Source of the DNA: Streptomyces cyaneogriseus subsp. noncyanogenus
GTDB lineage: Bacteria; Actinomycetota; Actinomycetes; Streptomycetales; Streptomycetaceae
Assembly (NCBI RefSeq): GCF_000931445.1
Contig: NZ_CP010849.1
Coordinates: 930,001-994,000, forward strand
Direction: 5' to 3'
DNA: 64,000 nucleotides
Made by a program: the position numbers and the translations under genes
Shown here: positions 42,792 to 51,832 of the stretch, in pieces
Layout: the number at the start of each line of letters is the position of its first letter
Numbering within the stretch: the first letter of the stretch is position 1
Notes under the pieces: generated by a model
What the model was told of the DNA's origin: nothing
The model's input: only the letters and a program-made list of their open reading frames with translations
The model's database searches: none

Positions 42792-43385
42792 TCATCCCTC
42801 GAAGGGCCGCACCGGTCCGACCTCGACACCGAGCAGCCGCCAGGCCGCCAGTGCCCGGCGCTCCCGCTGCTCCCGGGTGGGGCCGGTGACGGCACCGGAG
42901 ACCATGCCGACAGCGATCATGAGGTCGTCCGGCTCCGCGGCGAGCCGGTGGTCGTCCGGCAGATGCCGCCGCAGAGCCCGCTCGACGCGCTGGGACAGGG
43001 CGAGGGCGAACGCGGGGGTGCCGTGGTGACCGCCCGCCCCGTCCGCGTGCAGGACGCTGATGAAGGCGGCCGACTCCGTCTGGTGCCAGGTGAGGACGCC
43101 GAGGACCTGAGCGATGTCCGCGTCCGGCGCTGCCGCCGCCTGCTCGATCTGCCGGACGTTCTCCTCCAGTACGGCGAGCGCCACGGCGGCCCGGTCGGGA
43201 AAGTGCCGGTACAGCACGCCCTGCCCGACCCCCGCCCGGCGCGCGATCGCGGACAGCGGAGCCTCCAGCCCCGACTCCGCGTAGATTTCGCGGGCGGCGG
43301 CGATGAGGGCGGCGCGGTTGCGCGCGGCAGCCCTGGGCCCCTCGTTCGCGGGGCGCCGCCCGTCGGGGAGGGATTGCTGCGTCAC
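42792..43385 (-). CDS. TetR-family transcriptional regulator
   Basis: A protein of 197 residues with N-terminal helix-turn-helix (AALIAAAREIYAESGLEAPL, AIARRAGVGQGVLYRHFPDR) and a TetR ligand domain. GTG start at 43385. It is convergent with the lactonase gene, only 13 bp apart, and is the likely binder of the 20-bp palindrome in the BVMO/lactonase promoter. The inducer would then be a ketone or lactone. Confidence 0.88.
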   Translation of the reverse strand: MTQQSLPDGRRPANEGPRAAARNRAALIAAAREIYAESGLEAPLSAIARRAGVGQGVLYRHFPDRAAVALAVLEENVRQIEQAAAAPDADIAQVLGVLTWHQTESAAFISVLHADGAGGHHGTPAFALALSQRVERALRRHLPDDHRLAAEPDDLMIAVGMVSGAVTGPTREQRERRALAAWRLLGVEVGPVRPFEG

Positions 43386-43552
43386 TCCGCGAGGATATCG
43401 GAGCACTGTCCGGACCATGACCGCGCAGGGCCTCCGCCGTCCGTCCAGCTCTACCGGCCCGGTGATCGGGGCACGTTCACCCCCGCACCCACTCGACGGC
43501 CCGCGCGACCGGGCCCGGCCACGACGCCCCGCCCCTGAGGAGACATCAGACC

Positions 43553-45046
43553 GTGACGACACCCGTCATCTCCGGCTTCCATCCCGACCCCTCGATCTGC
43601 CGCGTCGACGACACGTACTACCTCGTCAACTCCAGCTTCGAGTACGCGCCGGGCGTCCCGATCCACCGCAGCACCGATCTGCTCACCTGGACCCTGATCG
43701 GCAACATACTGTCCCGCCCCGGCCAGCTCCCGCCGCAGGCCGGAACCGCGAGTTCGGGCCTCTACGCGCCGACGCTCCGCCACCACGACGGCAGGTTCTG
43801 GATGGTGACGACGAACGTCTCCGAGATGCGCCGGGGACACCTGATCGTGTCGGCCGAGAAGCCGGAAGGACCGTGGACGGACCCGGTGCACGTGGCGGGC
43901 ACCCTCGGCATCGACCCCGACCTGGCCTGGGACGAGGCGGGCGTGTGCCACCTGACCTGGGCCTCTTTCCAGCCGGGTCTGCGCGGCATCGCCTGCGTGC
44001 CGATCGACCCCGTGACCGGCGCCATGCTGGCCGAACCCCGCCTGCTGTGGAACGGCACCGGACTCGCGGCGCCGGAGGGCCCGCACCTCTACCGCAGGGA
44101 GGGGTGGTGGTACCTCCTGCTCGCGGAGGGCGGCACCGAGCGGGGCCACACCGTCACCGTGGCCCGCGCCCGTTCCCTCGACGGCCCCTTCGAGGCGGCG
44201 CCCCACAACCCGGTTCTCACACACCGCAGCACGGACCACCCGGTGCAGAACACCGGGCACGCCGACCTCGTCGAACTGGCCGACGGTTCCTGGGCCATGG
44301 TGTACCTGGGCGTACGCCCCCGTGGACGGACCCCCAAGTTCCATGTCAACGGTCGCGAGACCTTCCTCGCCGGGGTGGACTGGGTCGACGGCTGGCCGGT
44401 CGTGGACGAGCAGCGGTTCCCGGTGCCGGGGCGGGACCACTCCTTCACCGACCGGTTCACCCGTCCAGGACTGGATCCGCGCTGGGTCGCCCCCGGCACC
44501 TTCCCCACCGCCTTCACCCGCTGGGAGGGCCCAGGCCGCCTCGTACTCGGACGGTCGCCGCAGACGCCGCAGACGCCGGCGCTCCTCCTGACGCGTGCCA
44601 GGGACACCGAGTGGACGGCGCAGGCGCGGCTGGACACCTCGTCCGGCACCGGCCGCTTCCTGCTCCGGATCGACAGCGCCCACTGGTACGGGCTGACCGC
44701 CGACGCGGACGGAGTGGAGGCGACCGTCGCGATCGGCCCGGCCGTCAGCCGGGTCGCCCGGGTCCCCCGCCCCGCCGGACGGACCGTCACCTTGCGCATC
44801 ACCGTCCATGACGCCGAGCGGACCGGGGGGCACGGCGAACCCGACGCGCCCGATCTCGTGGAACTCGCCGTGGTGGACGACGACGGCACCTGCGAGGTCC
44901 TGGGGACCTTCGACGGGCGCTACCTCTCCACGGAGGTGGCCGGAGGGTTCACCGGCCGGATGCTCGGCGTCGAACCGGTCGACGGTGAGGTGACGCTCGA
45001 AGAGGTGTCCTACACGACGCGAGGGGGTCGGGACACGCCGAACTGA
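43553..45046 (+). CDS. GH43-family glycosidase (beta-xylosidase/alpha-L-arabinofuranosidase type)
   Basis: A protein of 497 residues without signal peptide, so it acts in the cytoplasm on imported oligosaccharides. The five-bladed propeller shows GFHPDPSICRVDDTYYLVNS (base Asp), GIDPDLAWDEAG (second Asp) and APEGPHLYRREGWWYLLLAE (acid Glu), followed by a C-terminal beta-sandwich from about residue 310 typical of xylosidases in this family. GTG start after GAGGAGACATCAGACC. It stands alone; no sugar transporter genes are adjacent. Confidence 0.92.
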   Translation: MTTPVISGFHPDPSICRVDDTYYLVNSSFEYAPGVPIHRSTDLLTWTLIGNILSRPGQLPPQAGTASSGLYAPTLRHHDGRFWMVTTNVSEMRRGHLIVSAEKPEGPWTDPVHVAGTLGIDPDLAWDEAGVCHLTWASFQPGLRGIACVPIDPVTGAMLAEPRLLWNGTGLAAPEGPHLYRREGWWYLLLAEGGTERGHTVTVARARSLDGPFEAAPHNPVLTHRSTDHPVQNTGHADLVELADGSWAMVYLGVRPRGRTPKFHVNGRETFLAGVDWVDGWPVVDEQRFPVPGRDHSFTDRFTRPGLDPRWVAPGTFPTAFTRWEGPGRLVLGRSPQTPQTPALLLTRARDTEWTAQARLDTSSGTGRFLLRIDSAHWYGLTADADGVEATVAIGPAVSRVARVPRPAGRTVTLRITVHDAERTGGHGEPDAPDLVELAVVDDDGTCEVLGTFDGRYLSTEVAGGFTGRMLGVEPVDGEVTLEEVSYTTRGGRDTPN

Positions 45047-45297
45047 CCCGCGTACTCCGACGGCGCGGGCCGCCCGGCGGGCGGTCGGCCGAGCAGGACC
45101 CGCCGCCCCGCGGCCCGGAGGCGCGGGACCGGTCGCCCATCGTCGCGGCCTCCGCGGCGGCCGCGCTCTCGCACGACCCCGCGGCCGCCTGCCGGACGGC
45201 TGAACCCCGGGAGGGCCTCGCTCGTTCACCCGGCGACGAGGCGTGCCGTCCGGCACACCCACCGAGCACAAGACCGGCAGGAACGGGAGAGACGCAC

Positions 45298-46530
45298 ATG
45301 AGCAGCCGTGAGCAGTGCCCGTACGAGGACGGCAGAGTGGTCATCGACCCCGCCTTCAAGGCGGACGCCCCCGCGCGGTACGCCCGGCTGCGGCAGTCCG
45401 GGCCCATCCACCCGGCCGAGTTCCACCTGGGCCTGAAAGGCTGGGTGGTAGTCGGTCACGACCTGGCCCGGGAGGCGCTGACCCACCCCGCCCTGCTCAA
45501 GGACGCCACACCCGCCGCCGAGGCCCTGGCCGCCGCCGGCTATGTCCTCCACCGGCCCAAGGTCGGACTCGGCGCCCAGATGATGGAGGCCGACCCGCCC
45601 GAGCACACCCGTCTGCGCCGGCTGGCCTCGGCGGCCTTCACGCCCCGCCGTACCGCCGAACTGGCGCCGCGCATCGAGCGGATCGCCCACGACCTGATCG
45701 ACGCCCTGCCGCCGTCGGGCGAAGCCGACCTCGTCGAGGCGTTCAACGCCCCGCTGCCCGCCACGGTCATCGCCGAACTGCTCGGCATCCCCCGGGAGCA
45801 CCACCTGGACTTCCGCCGCTGGTCGGGCCAGGCGCTCCAAGTGGCCTCGCCCGAGCACCGGCCGGCGCTGGCCGGGCTGCACGGGCTGCTGGGCGGGCTG
45901 ATCGCGGACAAGCGGCGCCACCCCCAGGACGATCTGCTGTCCGCCCTGGTCGCCGTACGCGACGAGGAGGACGGCAGGCTCTCCGAGGAGGAACTGGTGG
46001 GCACGGCCATGATGCTGGTCGTCGCCGGTCACGAGAGCACGGTGAACCTGCTGGGCAACGCGGTGCTGGCCCTGCTGCTCCACCCCGAGCAGCTCCGGCT
46101 GCTGCGCGAGCGGCCCGAGCTGATGCCCGGCGCGGTGGAGGAGTTCCTGCGCTACGACACCTCGGTCGAGCGCTCCACCAGCCGTTACGCGGCAGAGGAC
46201 CTGACCCTGGGCGGCGTGCCGATCCCCCGGGGCGGCATGGTCGTCGTCGCTCTCGGCTCGGCCGGGCACGACGCCCCGCAGACCGCGGGCACCGACCCCG
46301 CCCTGCTGGACGTGGCGCGGCCGAACCCGCGTCATCTGGCCTTCGGACACGGCATCCACTACTGCCTGGGCGCCCCTCTCGCCCGGCTGGAGACGGCCAT
46401 CGCCCTGCGCACCCTGCTCTCACGCGTGCCCGAACTGGAACTCGCCGCCCCGGTGGACTCGCTGGACTGGATCGGCTCGGGGATCATCCGCGGCGTGCTG
46501 TCCCTTCCCGTGCGCTACCGCGTCGCCTGA
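45298..46530 (+). CDS. Cytochrome P450 (CYP107-like)
   Basis: A protein of 410 residues. I-helix VVAGHESTVN, K-helix ExxR in VEEFLRYD, and heme loop FGHGIHYCLGAPLARLE with the axial Cys. It resembles macrolide- and polyketide-tailoring CYP107 enzymes in length and motif style, but the substrate cannot be told. No ferredoxin gene is adjacent. The ATG follows GGAACGGGAGAG. An ABC-F gene fragment begins 17 bp after its stop. Confidence 0.92.
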   Translation: MSSREQCPYEDGRVVIDPAFKADAPARYARLRQSGPIHPAEFHLGLKGWVVVGHDLAREALTHPALLKDATPAAEALAAAGYVLHRPKVGLGAQMMEADPPEHTRLRRLASAAFTPRRTAELAPRIERIAHDLIDALPPSGEADLVEAFNAPLPATVIAELLGIPREHHLDFRRWSGQALQVASPEHRPALAGLHGLLGGLIADKRRHPQDDLLSALVAVRDEEDGRLSEEELVGTAMMLVVAGHESTVNLLGNAVLALLLHPEQLRLLRERPELMPGAVEEFLRYDTSVERSTSRYAAEDLTLGGVPIPRGGMVVVALGSAGHDAPQTAGTDPALLDVARPNPRHLAFGHGIHYCLGAPLARLETAIALRTLLSRVPELELAAPVDSLDWIGSGIIRGVLSLPVRYRVA

Positions 46531-46547
46531 GGGCGCGCCCGCCGTGC

Positions 46548-47200
46548 GTGGAACGCACCCGGGTCGCCGAGCCGCCCCGGCCGCTGCGGTGCACGCCCGG
46601 CGGACTCGCGGCGCCCGCCGAGGAGAGCCCGCGCCCCCTGGACGCGCTGCGCGATGTGCGGGTGTCCGGCCGGCTCGCGCTGGACGGTCTGGAGGTGTCG
46701 GCTACCGACCGGTTGCTGGTGACGGGCGGCAACGGAGCGGGCAAGTCCACGCTGCTCGCCGTGCCGGCCGGGTGCCTCCCGGCCGAGGGCGAGGTCCGCG
46801 GGCGGCCCGGGCTGGCGGTGGGACTGCTCAGCCAGGACACCGTGTTCGAGCGCCCCGACCGCACGGTCCGGGACACCTATGAGCTGTCGCTGGGCCCGGA
46901 GCGGGCCGGGAGGGTGCCGCTCGGCTCGCTCGGGCTGCTGCACGAGGCGGACCTGGACAAGCCGGTCGGACAGTTGTCCGTCGGACAGCGGCGGCGGCTC
47001 GCACTGGCCCTGCTGGTGGCCCGGCCGCCGCACCTGCTGCTGCTCGACGAACCCACCAACCACCTGTCTCCGCGACTGTGCGACGAGTTGGAGGCGGCGC
47101 TGGGCACCGGCCCGGGCGCGATCGTGGTCGCCAGCCACGACCGCTGGCCGCGCCGGCGGTGGCAGGGCCGCGAACTCCGGCTGGAACCGGGGCAGGACGG
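46548..47200 (+). pseudogene. C-terminal half of an ABC-F ribosomal-protection (macrolide-type resistance) protein
   Basis: A single ATPase domain is visible: Walker A VTGGNGAGKST, a Q-loop region (GLLSQDTVFERPDRTVRD), signature LSVGQRRRLALAL, Walker B LLLLDEPTNHLS and switch His in VASHDRW. Antibiotic-resistance ABC-F proteins have two such domains joined by a linker; the first domain and the linker are absent, and the frame passes the expected end without a stop. It is probably a decayed self-resistance or drug-resistance gene. Confidence 0.75.
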
Positions 47201-47468
47201 GCCACCGGGAGCACACGGCGCGGGCCCGCGACCGGCGCTGACCCCTCGATCGCCGGGCGACGTACGCGCGTTCACACCCGGGACCTGTGAGGTGAGACGG
47301 CCGGCGGATCGGCACACTTACCACCGCCCGCTTCCCACGGAACCGCACCTGTGCCGGTCGCGCAGACCGAACACGTCCGGCGAACCGTCCTGTGTGGACA
47401 CTTATCTGCACGGCCCTCGACATGTGTACCATGCGCGACACCATCCATATCAAAGGGAGTGAACGGTC

Positions 47469-48053
47469 GTGACCACCGAATCACCCGCCACGCTGCGCGC
47501 GCGGTACGTAGAACAGGCCGCCTCGGACCTGGAGGAGAACCGTCGACTGCAACAGGAACTGACGGAGCGGATCGCGGTGTTGAAGCAGGAGGAGGCGCTC
47601 CTGTCGGACATCCTGAACCTCGCCGAGCAGTACAAGGGCTTCGCGGACGCGCCGCGTCTGCCCGAGCAGGCCCAGGACGAACCCGTCGCCGTCAAGGCGA
47701 AGCGGACGCCTCCCCGGGCCGCTTCCCGGCGTCCGGCGACGGCCAAGTCGTCTTCCGCGCGCACCACGGCGAAGAAGGGGGCGAAGGGGAAGACGCGTCA
47801 GCCCCTGCTCGGTGACCTCCTGGCGGACCTTCTCGCCCACTACGACGAGCCCCGCCTGGCGAAGGACCTGCGGGACGAGCTCCTGATGAAGCACCCGGAC
47901 CGCAACCCGACCCCCCAGGTGGTGCGGAACACCCTGGAATCCCTCGTCGCCAAGGGGCGCATCCGGCGCCAGAAGAAGGAGGGTTCGGTGATGTACACCC
48001 TCGTGAAGCCGGACGACCGGGAAGAGGCCGCCCCGGCGGGCGACGCCGGCTGA
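47469..48053 (+). CDS. Hypothetical protein with coiled coil, basic linker and predicted winged helix
   Basis: A protein of 194 residues in three parts. Residues 1-55 are a coiled coil (EQAASDLEENRRLQQELTER, IAVLKQEEALLSDILN). Residues 75-110 form a Lys/Arg/Ala/Ser-rich flexible segment resembling histone-like tails. Residues 112-180 look like a winged helix (LLGDLLADLLAHYDEPRLAK, TPQVVRNTLESLVAKGRIRR), with an acidic end. It is probably a DNA-binding regulator or chromatin-type protein; no family name is claimed. GTG start after AAAGGGAG. The 200 bp upstream contain no gene. Confidence 0.75.
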   Translation: MTTESPATLRARYVEQAASDLEENRRLQQELTERIAVLKQEEALLSDILNLAEQYKGFADAPRLPEQAQDEPVAVKAKRTPPRAASRRPATAKSSSARTTAKKGAKGKTRQPLLGDLLADLLAHYDEPRLAKDLRDELLMKHPDRNPTPQVVRNTLESLVAKGRIRRQKKEGSVMYTLVKPDDREEAAPAGDAG

Positions 48054-48261
48054 CGCCCTCGCTCGTCCCGCGGACGGTGGCCGTACGTCCGGGCACGCCG
48101 CCGTCACCCCGTGCGGCGCGGCATCCACGCGGGACGATCGAGGCACCTTTCGGCGGCCCGGCCCGGCGGGTGTGAGCCTTGGCTCGCGGGTGTCCCGCCG
48201 GTACGCGTCCGACGGAGGGCCGGCCCCGCCGCACCTGCCGGGGGGAGGCCGGGTGTGCCGG

Positions 48262-48816
48262 TCACGAGCGCCCGTCGGTGGTGGTGACGCGGGTGACGGC
48301 CTCCAGGGTGAGGGCGCGGTCGTGGGGTTCCTGGGCCAGGGCGCGGTGCAGCGTCAGGCCCTCGATGAGCGCGTCGAGTTGGCGGGCCGTGGCAGGGTCG
48401 AAGTGCCTCTCCAGGTGGATGCGGCTGCGTGCCATCCATTCCTGGGTGAGTTCCCGGTAGGCGGGCCGGCGGGCGGCGAGGGTGTACAGCTCCTGGGTCA
48501 GGACGAGGTCTCGCCTGCTGCCCTCGGAGAGCGTGTGGATCAGGTCGGCCACCGCCGCCCTGGCCTCGTCGCGGTCGGCCGGCGGTGCGAGATAGGTGTC
48601 GAACAGGGCGACGACGTGATCGGTGAAGTGACGGAACGCCTCGCGCAGCACGTCGTCGATGCCGCCGAAGTGGTACGTCATCGACCCCAGCGGCACGTCG
48701 GCGCGCGCGGCGATCTTCCGGTGGGAGACACCCGCGACGCCCTCCTCGGCGATGAGGTCGAGGGTGGCGGCGATGATGCGCGCGCGGCGCCCGGGGTCGG
48801 TGTGTCCGGTGGCCAT
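48262..48816 (-). CDS. TetR-family regulator, operonic with the acetyltransferase
   Basis: A protein of 184 residues: helix-turn-helix in ARIIAATLDLIAEEGVAGVS, HRKIAARADVPLGSMTYHFG, then a TetR C-terminal domain. It starts 10 bp after the acetyltransferase stop, so both are in one operon. A 28-bp element with two TGTAC-type half-sites precedes both this operon and the MFS gene, and this TetR is the obvious candidate to bind it. Confidence 0.88.
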   Translation of the reverse strand: MATGHTDPGRRARIIAATLDLIAEEGVAGVSHRKIAARADVPLGSMTYHFGGIDDVLREAFRHFTDHVVALFDTYLAPPADRDEARAAVADLIHTLSEGSRRDLVLTQELYTLAARRPAYRELTQEWMARSRIHLERHFDPATARQLDALIEGLTLHRALAQEPHDRALTLEAVTRVTTTDGRS

Positions 48817-48826
48817 GGCGGTACCG

Positions 48827-49408
48827 TCACAGCTCCCGGACCGGCCGGGCCGGGTTGCCGACGGCGACGACGTTCGCGGGGACGTCCTTGGTGACGACGG
48901 CGCCCGCGCCGATGACGGAGTTGTCGCCGATGGTCACGCCGGGCAGGACGATGGCGCCGCCGCCGAGCCAGACGTTGTCGCCGATGGCGATCGGCCGGGC
49001 GGCCTCCAACTTGTCCCGCCGAGGCCGCGGCTCCAGGGGGTGGGTGGGCGTGAGCAGTTGGACGTTGGGGCCGATCTGGCAGTCCTCGCCGATGGTGATG
49101 GCCGCGACGTCCAGTGCCGTGAGGTTGTAGTTGACGAAGGTGCGCGCGCCGATCGTGATGTTGCTGCCGTAGTCGACGTACAGCGGCGGCCGCACATGTG
49201 CCTCGTCGCCCAGGGAGCCGAGTAGTTGGGCGAGGAGCGGCCGGGCGGCATCCGCGTCCTCGGCGTAGGCGGCCAGGTAGCGGGCGGCCAGGCGGACGGC
49301 CCGCTGCTGGCGGCGGGCGATCTCGGGGTCGTCGGCGATGTAGAGGTCACCGGCGAGCATGCGCTCCAGGTTCGTACGGGGGTCGTCCGCGAAGTGGTCC
49401 GTCGACAT
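48827..49408 (-). CDS. Maltose/galactoside O-acetyltransferase-type hexapeptide enzyme
   Basis: A protein of 193 residues with the maltose-acetyltransferase N-terminal helix domain (NLERMLAGDLYIADDPEIAR) followed by a left-handed beta-helix of hexapeptide repeats (VDYGSNITIGARTFVNYNLT, IGPNVQLLTPTHPLEPRPRR, GVTIGDNSVIGAGAVVTKDV). The catalytic His is in LLTPTHPL. It acetylates sugars or similar acceptors with acetyl-CoA. The ATG at 49408 lies 8 nt after a repressor-type element with no ribosome site, suggesting a leaderless mRNA. Confidence 0.88.
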   Translation of the reverse strand: MSTDHFADDPRTNLERMLAGDLYIADDPEIARRQQRAVRLAARYLAAYAEDADAARPLLAQLLGSLGDEAHVRPPLYVDYGSNITIGARTFVNYNLTALDVAAITIGEDCQIGPNVQLLTPTHPLEPRPRRDKLEAARPIAIGDNVWLGGGAIVLPGVTIGDNSVIGAGAVVTKDVPANVVAVGNPARPVREL

Positions 49409-49416
49409 GCGCACGA

Positions 49417-49444
49417 GCGTACACCCGGGAGTGTACGGTCGTAC
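49417..49444. promoter_or_regulatory. Shared operator (acetyltransferase copy)
   Basis: GCGTACA-N8-TGTACG-N2-CGTAC on the plus strand. It ends exactly 8 nt before the acetyltransferase ATG and is matched at the same spacing before the MFS gene. Confidence 0.8.
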
Positions 49445-49482
49445 GCTTTATGCGTCATGCACGTTCTCCCCGGGTCCGGTGC

Positions 49483-50694
49483 TCACCGCCCACGAGGGCG
49501 CAGCACTCCGGCGAGCAGGAGGACGAGCAGCCCGGCGAGGGGCACCACCAGCAGGCCGACGCGCAGGCTGGTCGCGTCGGCGACGAGGCCGACCAGGGGC
49601 GGGGAGAGCAGGAAGCCCAGGCGCATGAGCCAGGAGACGATGGTGAGTCCCGACCCCGTTTTGAGGCCGGGGAGTTCATCGGCTTCGTGCATCGCCGCGG
49701 GCACGAGGGTCGCGACTCCGAATCCGGCCGCGGCGAAGCCGAGGACCGTCCCGGGCACCGTCGGGACGGCCAGCGCCAGGCCCATGCCGGCGGCGGCGAC
49801 GAGCCCTCCGGTACGGGCCACCTGCCGCTGGCCGAACCGGTCCACGAGCCGGTCGCCTATCAGACGGCCCACGAACTGGGCTCCGACCAGGGCGATGTAC
49901 CCGCACGCGGCGAGCGTCACCGACGCGTGCAGGGAGTCGGAGAGGTAGAGCGCGGCCCAGGAGCTGCCCGCGTCCTCGACGAGGATGCCGGCGGCGGCGA
50001 TGAGGACGAGGGCGGTCAGGACGTACGCGGTGCGCCTGTGCGCCACCGGGTGCGGCGCCGTCGGCCGGGGGTGGCCGTCGGGTTCGGCCGCCTGCCCGGC
50101 CGGCTCGGTGTCGGGGCCCGGCAGGCAGTAGTGCAGGGCGACGCAGGCGGCGGCCCCGAAGAGCACGGCGGAGATGAGCAGATGCTCCCCTCGGGAGAGG
50201 TCCAGCGCGATGGCGCCGGCTGCCATCGACCCTCCGACGACGGCACCGATGGACCAGATGGCGTGGAGGGAGTTGATGATGGAGCGTCCGTAGCGCCGCT
50301 GGACCCGCAGCCCGTGGGCGTTCTGCGCGACATCCGTGAGCGCGTCCATGGCCCCGGCCAGGAACAGCGCCGCCGCGAAGACGGCCACCGCGTCCGCCAG
50401 CCCCGCGGCGAGGGCGCCGACGCCGGTCAGCAGGGTGCCCGCCACCGCCACGCGCGCCGAACCGAACCGGCGGACCAGCGCCCCTGCCGCCGGGCCGGCG
50501 ACCATGGCGCCCGCCGGGAACGCGGCGACGGCCAGGCCGTAGGCGGTGTTGCCGATACCGAGGTCCGCCTTGATCTGCGGATAACGCGGCAGCAGATTGG
50601 CGAACAGCGCCCCGTTGGTGAGGAACAGCACGGCGACGGCCGCACGGGCCCGCCGGTCGGATCGAGTGGGCCGTCCGAGTACGTCGACTGTCAT
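49483..50694 (-). CDS. MFS transporter
   Basis: A 12-segment major-facilitator protein of 403 residues. Visible features are the inter-helix 2-3 loop GALVRRFGSARVAVAG, the HAIWSIGAVVGGSMAAGA segment and the later loop GDRLVDRFGQRQVARTG. It resembles Streptomyces exporters of the fucose/YbjJ-like branch; the substrate is unknown. Its ATG has the same 28-bp element, at the same 8-nt distance, as the downstream acetyltransferase-TetR operon, so the three genes are one regulon. Confidence 0.88.
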   Translation of the reverse strand: MTVDVLGRPTRSDRRARAAVAVLFLTNGALFANLLPRYPQIKADLGIGNTAYGLAVAAFPAGAMVAGPAAGALVRRFGSARVAVAGTLLTGVGALAAGLADAVAVFAAALFLAGAMDALTDVAQNAHGLRVQRRYGRSIINSLHAIWSIGAVVGGSMAAGAIALDLSRGEHLLISAVLFGAAACVALHYCLPGPDTEPAGQAAEPDGHPRPTAPHPVAHRRTAYVLTALVLIAAAGILVEDAGSSWAALYLSDSLHASVTLAACGYIALVGAQFVGRLIGDRLVDRFGQRQVARTGGLVAAAGMGLALAVPTVPGTVLGFAAAGFGVATLVPAAMHEADELPGLKTGSGLTIVSWLMRLGFLLSPPLVGLVADATSLRVGLLVVPLAGLLVLLLAGVLRPRGR

Positions 50695-50702
50695 GCGCGG
50701 GA

Positions 50703-50730
50703 GCGTACAAGCAGAAATGTACGAACGTAC
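50703..50730. promoter_or_regulatory. Shared operator (MFS copy)
   Basis: GCGTACA-N8-TGTACG-N2-CGTAC, identical at every conserved position to the copy at 49417 and also ending 8 nt before the ATG (minus strand). Confidence 0.8.
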
Positions 50731-50846
50731 ACTCCCTTTCGTGCCGGGACGCCGTGGCTGCCGCGGTCACCGGGGAACCACCGCCCGCGCGGAATCGTCC
50801 TTCTCCGAGACGGGCCGTGCGTCCCGTCGACGGAAGGGGAGCTGCC

Positions 50847-51065
50847 ATGCGGGCGAACGAACCGACCACGATCGAGGTCTCCCTCACGGACGGACGGCGC
50901 ATGTCGCTGTCACTGCCCCCTACGGACGCGCCGTGGGCCGCCGACGGGATAGGGGCCCTGTCCATCGTGCCGCCGACCCACACCGGCCGGGGTCAGGAGC
51001 CCCCCGCGCTGCCGGAACGGCCGCCGCTCCCCATCGAGACGGCCCTCCTGGGCCTGGGGGCATAG
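50847..51065 (+). CDS. Small hypothetical protein, 72 aa
   Basis: It begins MRANEPTTIEVSLTDGRRMS, with a strong ribosome site (AAGGGGAG) before the ATG, then a proline-rich end. No domain is recognised. It is divergent from the MFS gene and convergent with the YdeI-like gene. Confidence 0.6.
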   Translation: MRANEPTTIEVSLTDGRRMSLSLPPTDAPWAADGIGALSIVPPTHTGRGQEPPALPERPPLPIETALLGLGA

Positions 51066-51105
51066 GCGCCCGGTCGGCACCGTCCCCTGGCGGCGTGGCG
51101 CGCTG

Positions 51106-51696
51106 TCAGGGGTAGGGCTTCCTGCCTTCGGCGAGCATGGCGACGAACTTCTCGATGCGGGCCGCCCGTGTCTGCGGCTTCTTCGCGTCCTGCACCCGGT
51201 AGAGGATCGCGTACCGGTTGCGGCTGTCCAGCGTGGCGAAGAACTCGCGGGCCGCCGGGGAGGCGTCCAGGGCGGCCCGGAGGTCGTCGGGGACCGTCGC
51301 CTTGCTCTGCGACGCGTACGCCGCCTCCCAGCGGCCGTCCGCCTTGGCCTTCTCCACCTCACGCAGACCGGCGGGCCGCATCCGGCCCCGCTCGATCAGC
51401 TCGGTGGCCTTCTGCCGGTTCACCTGGGACCATGAACTGCCGCGCCGCCGCGGGGTGAAGCGTTGCAGCCAGTTCTTCTCGTCCAGCTTCTTCTTCTGCC
51501 CGTCGATCCAGCCGTGGCACAGGGCCGACTCCAGGGCCTGGGCGTAGTCGACGCCGACGAGTCCGGAGCCCGCTTTCGGGATCTTCAGCCAGACTCCGGG
51601 AACATCCGCGTGGTTCTCCTCCAGCCACTCCTCCCAGGCGTCCTGCGTCGTGAAGGAGAGGACCGGCTCCGCCGTCTTCCGCGATTCCTCCGCCAT
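51106..51696 (-). CDS. YdeI/OmpD-associated family protein
   Basis: A protein of about 196 residues with the YdeI pattern: LSFTTQDAWEEWLEENHADV, GVWLKIPKAGSGLVGVDYAQ, the signature SALCHGWIDGQKKKLDEKNW, RFTPRRRGSSWSQVNRQKA, and the C-terminal YILYRVQDAKKPQTRAARIE type segment. The family is linked to bacteriocin tolerance in some bacteria; its biochemistry is unknown. I prefer Met at 51696 over 51708 because it starts directly with the family N-terminus. Confidence 0.85.
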   Translation of the reverse strand: MAEESRKTAEPVLSFTTQDAWEEWLEENHADVPGVWLKIPKAGSGLVGVDYAQALESALCHGWIDGQKKKLDEKNWLQRFTPRRRGSSWSQVNRQKATELIERGRMRPAGLREVEKAKADGRWEAAYASQSKATVPDDLRAALDASPAAREFFATLDSRNRYAILYRVQDAKKPQTRAARIEKFVAMLAEGRKPYP

Positions 51697-51832
51697 GAGC
51701 CCATGCAATCCCGCCGCTCACGATCCGGTCAACGACCGCACCGGCGGGAACGGGACGGACGGCGGCGACGGAACCGCCCGGCGGCCCGGCCGTCCGGGGG
51801 TGTGCGCACCACCGGCGCGCAGGCCGTCGGCG

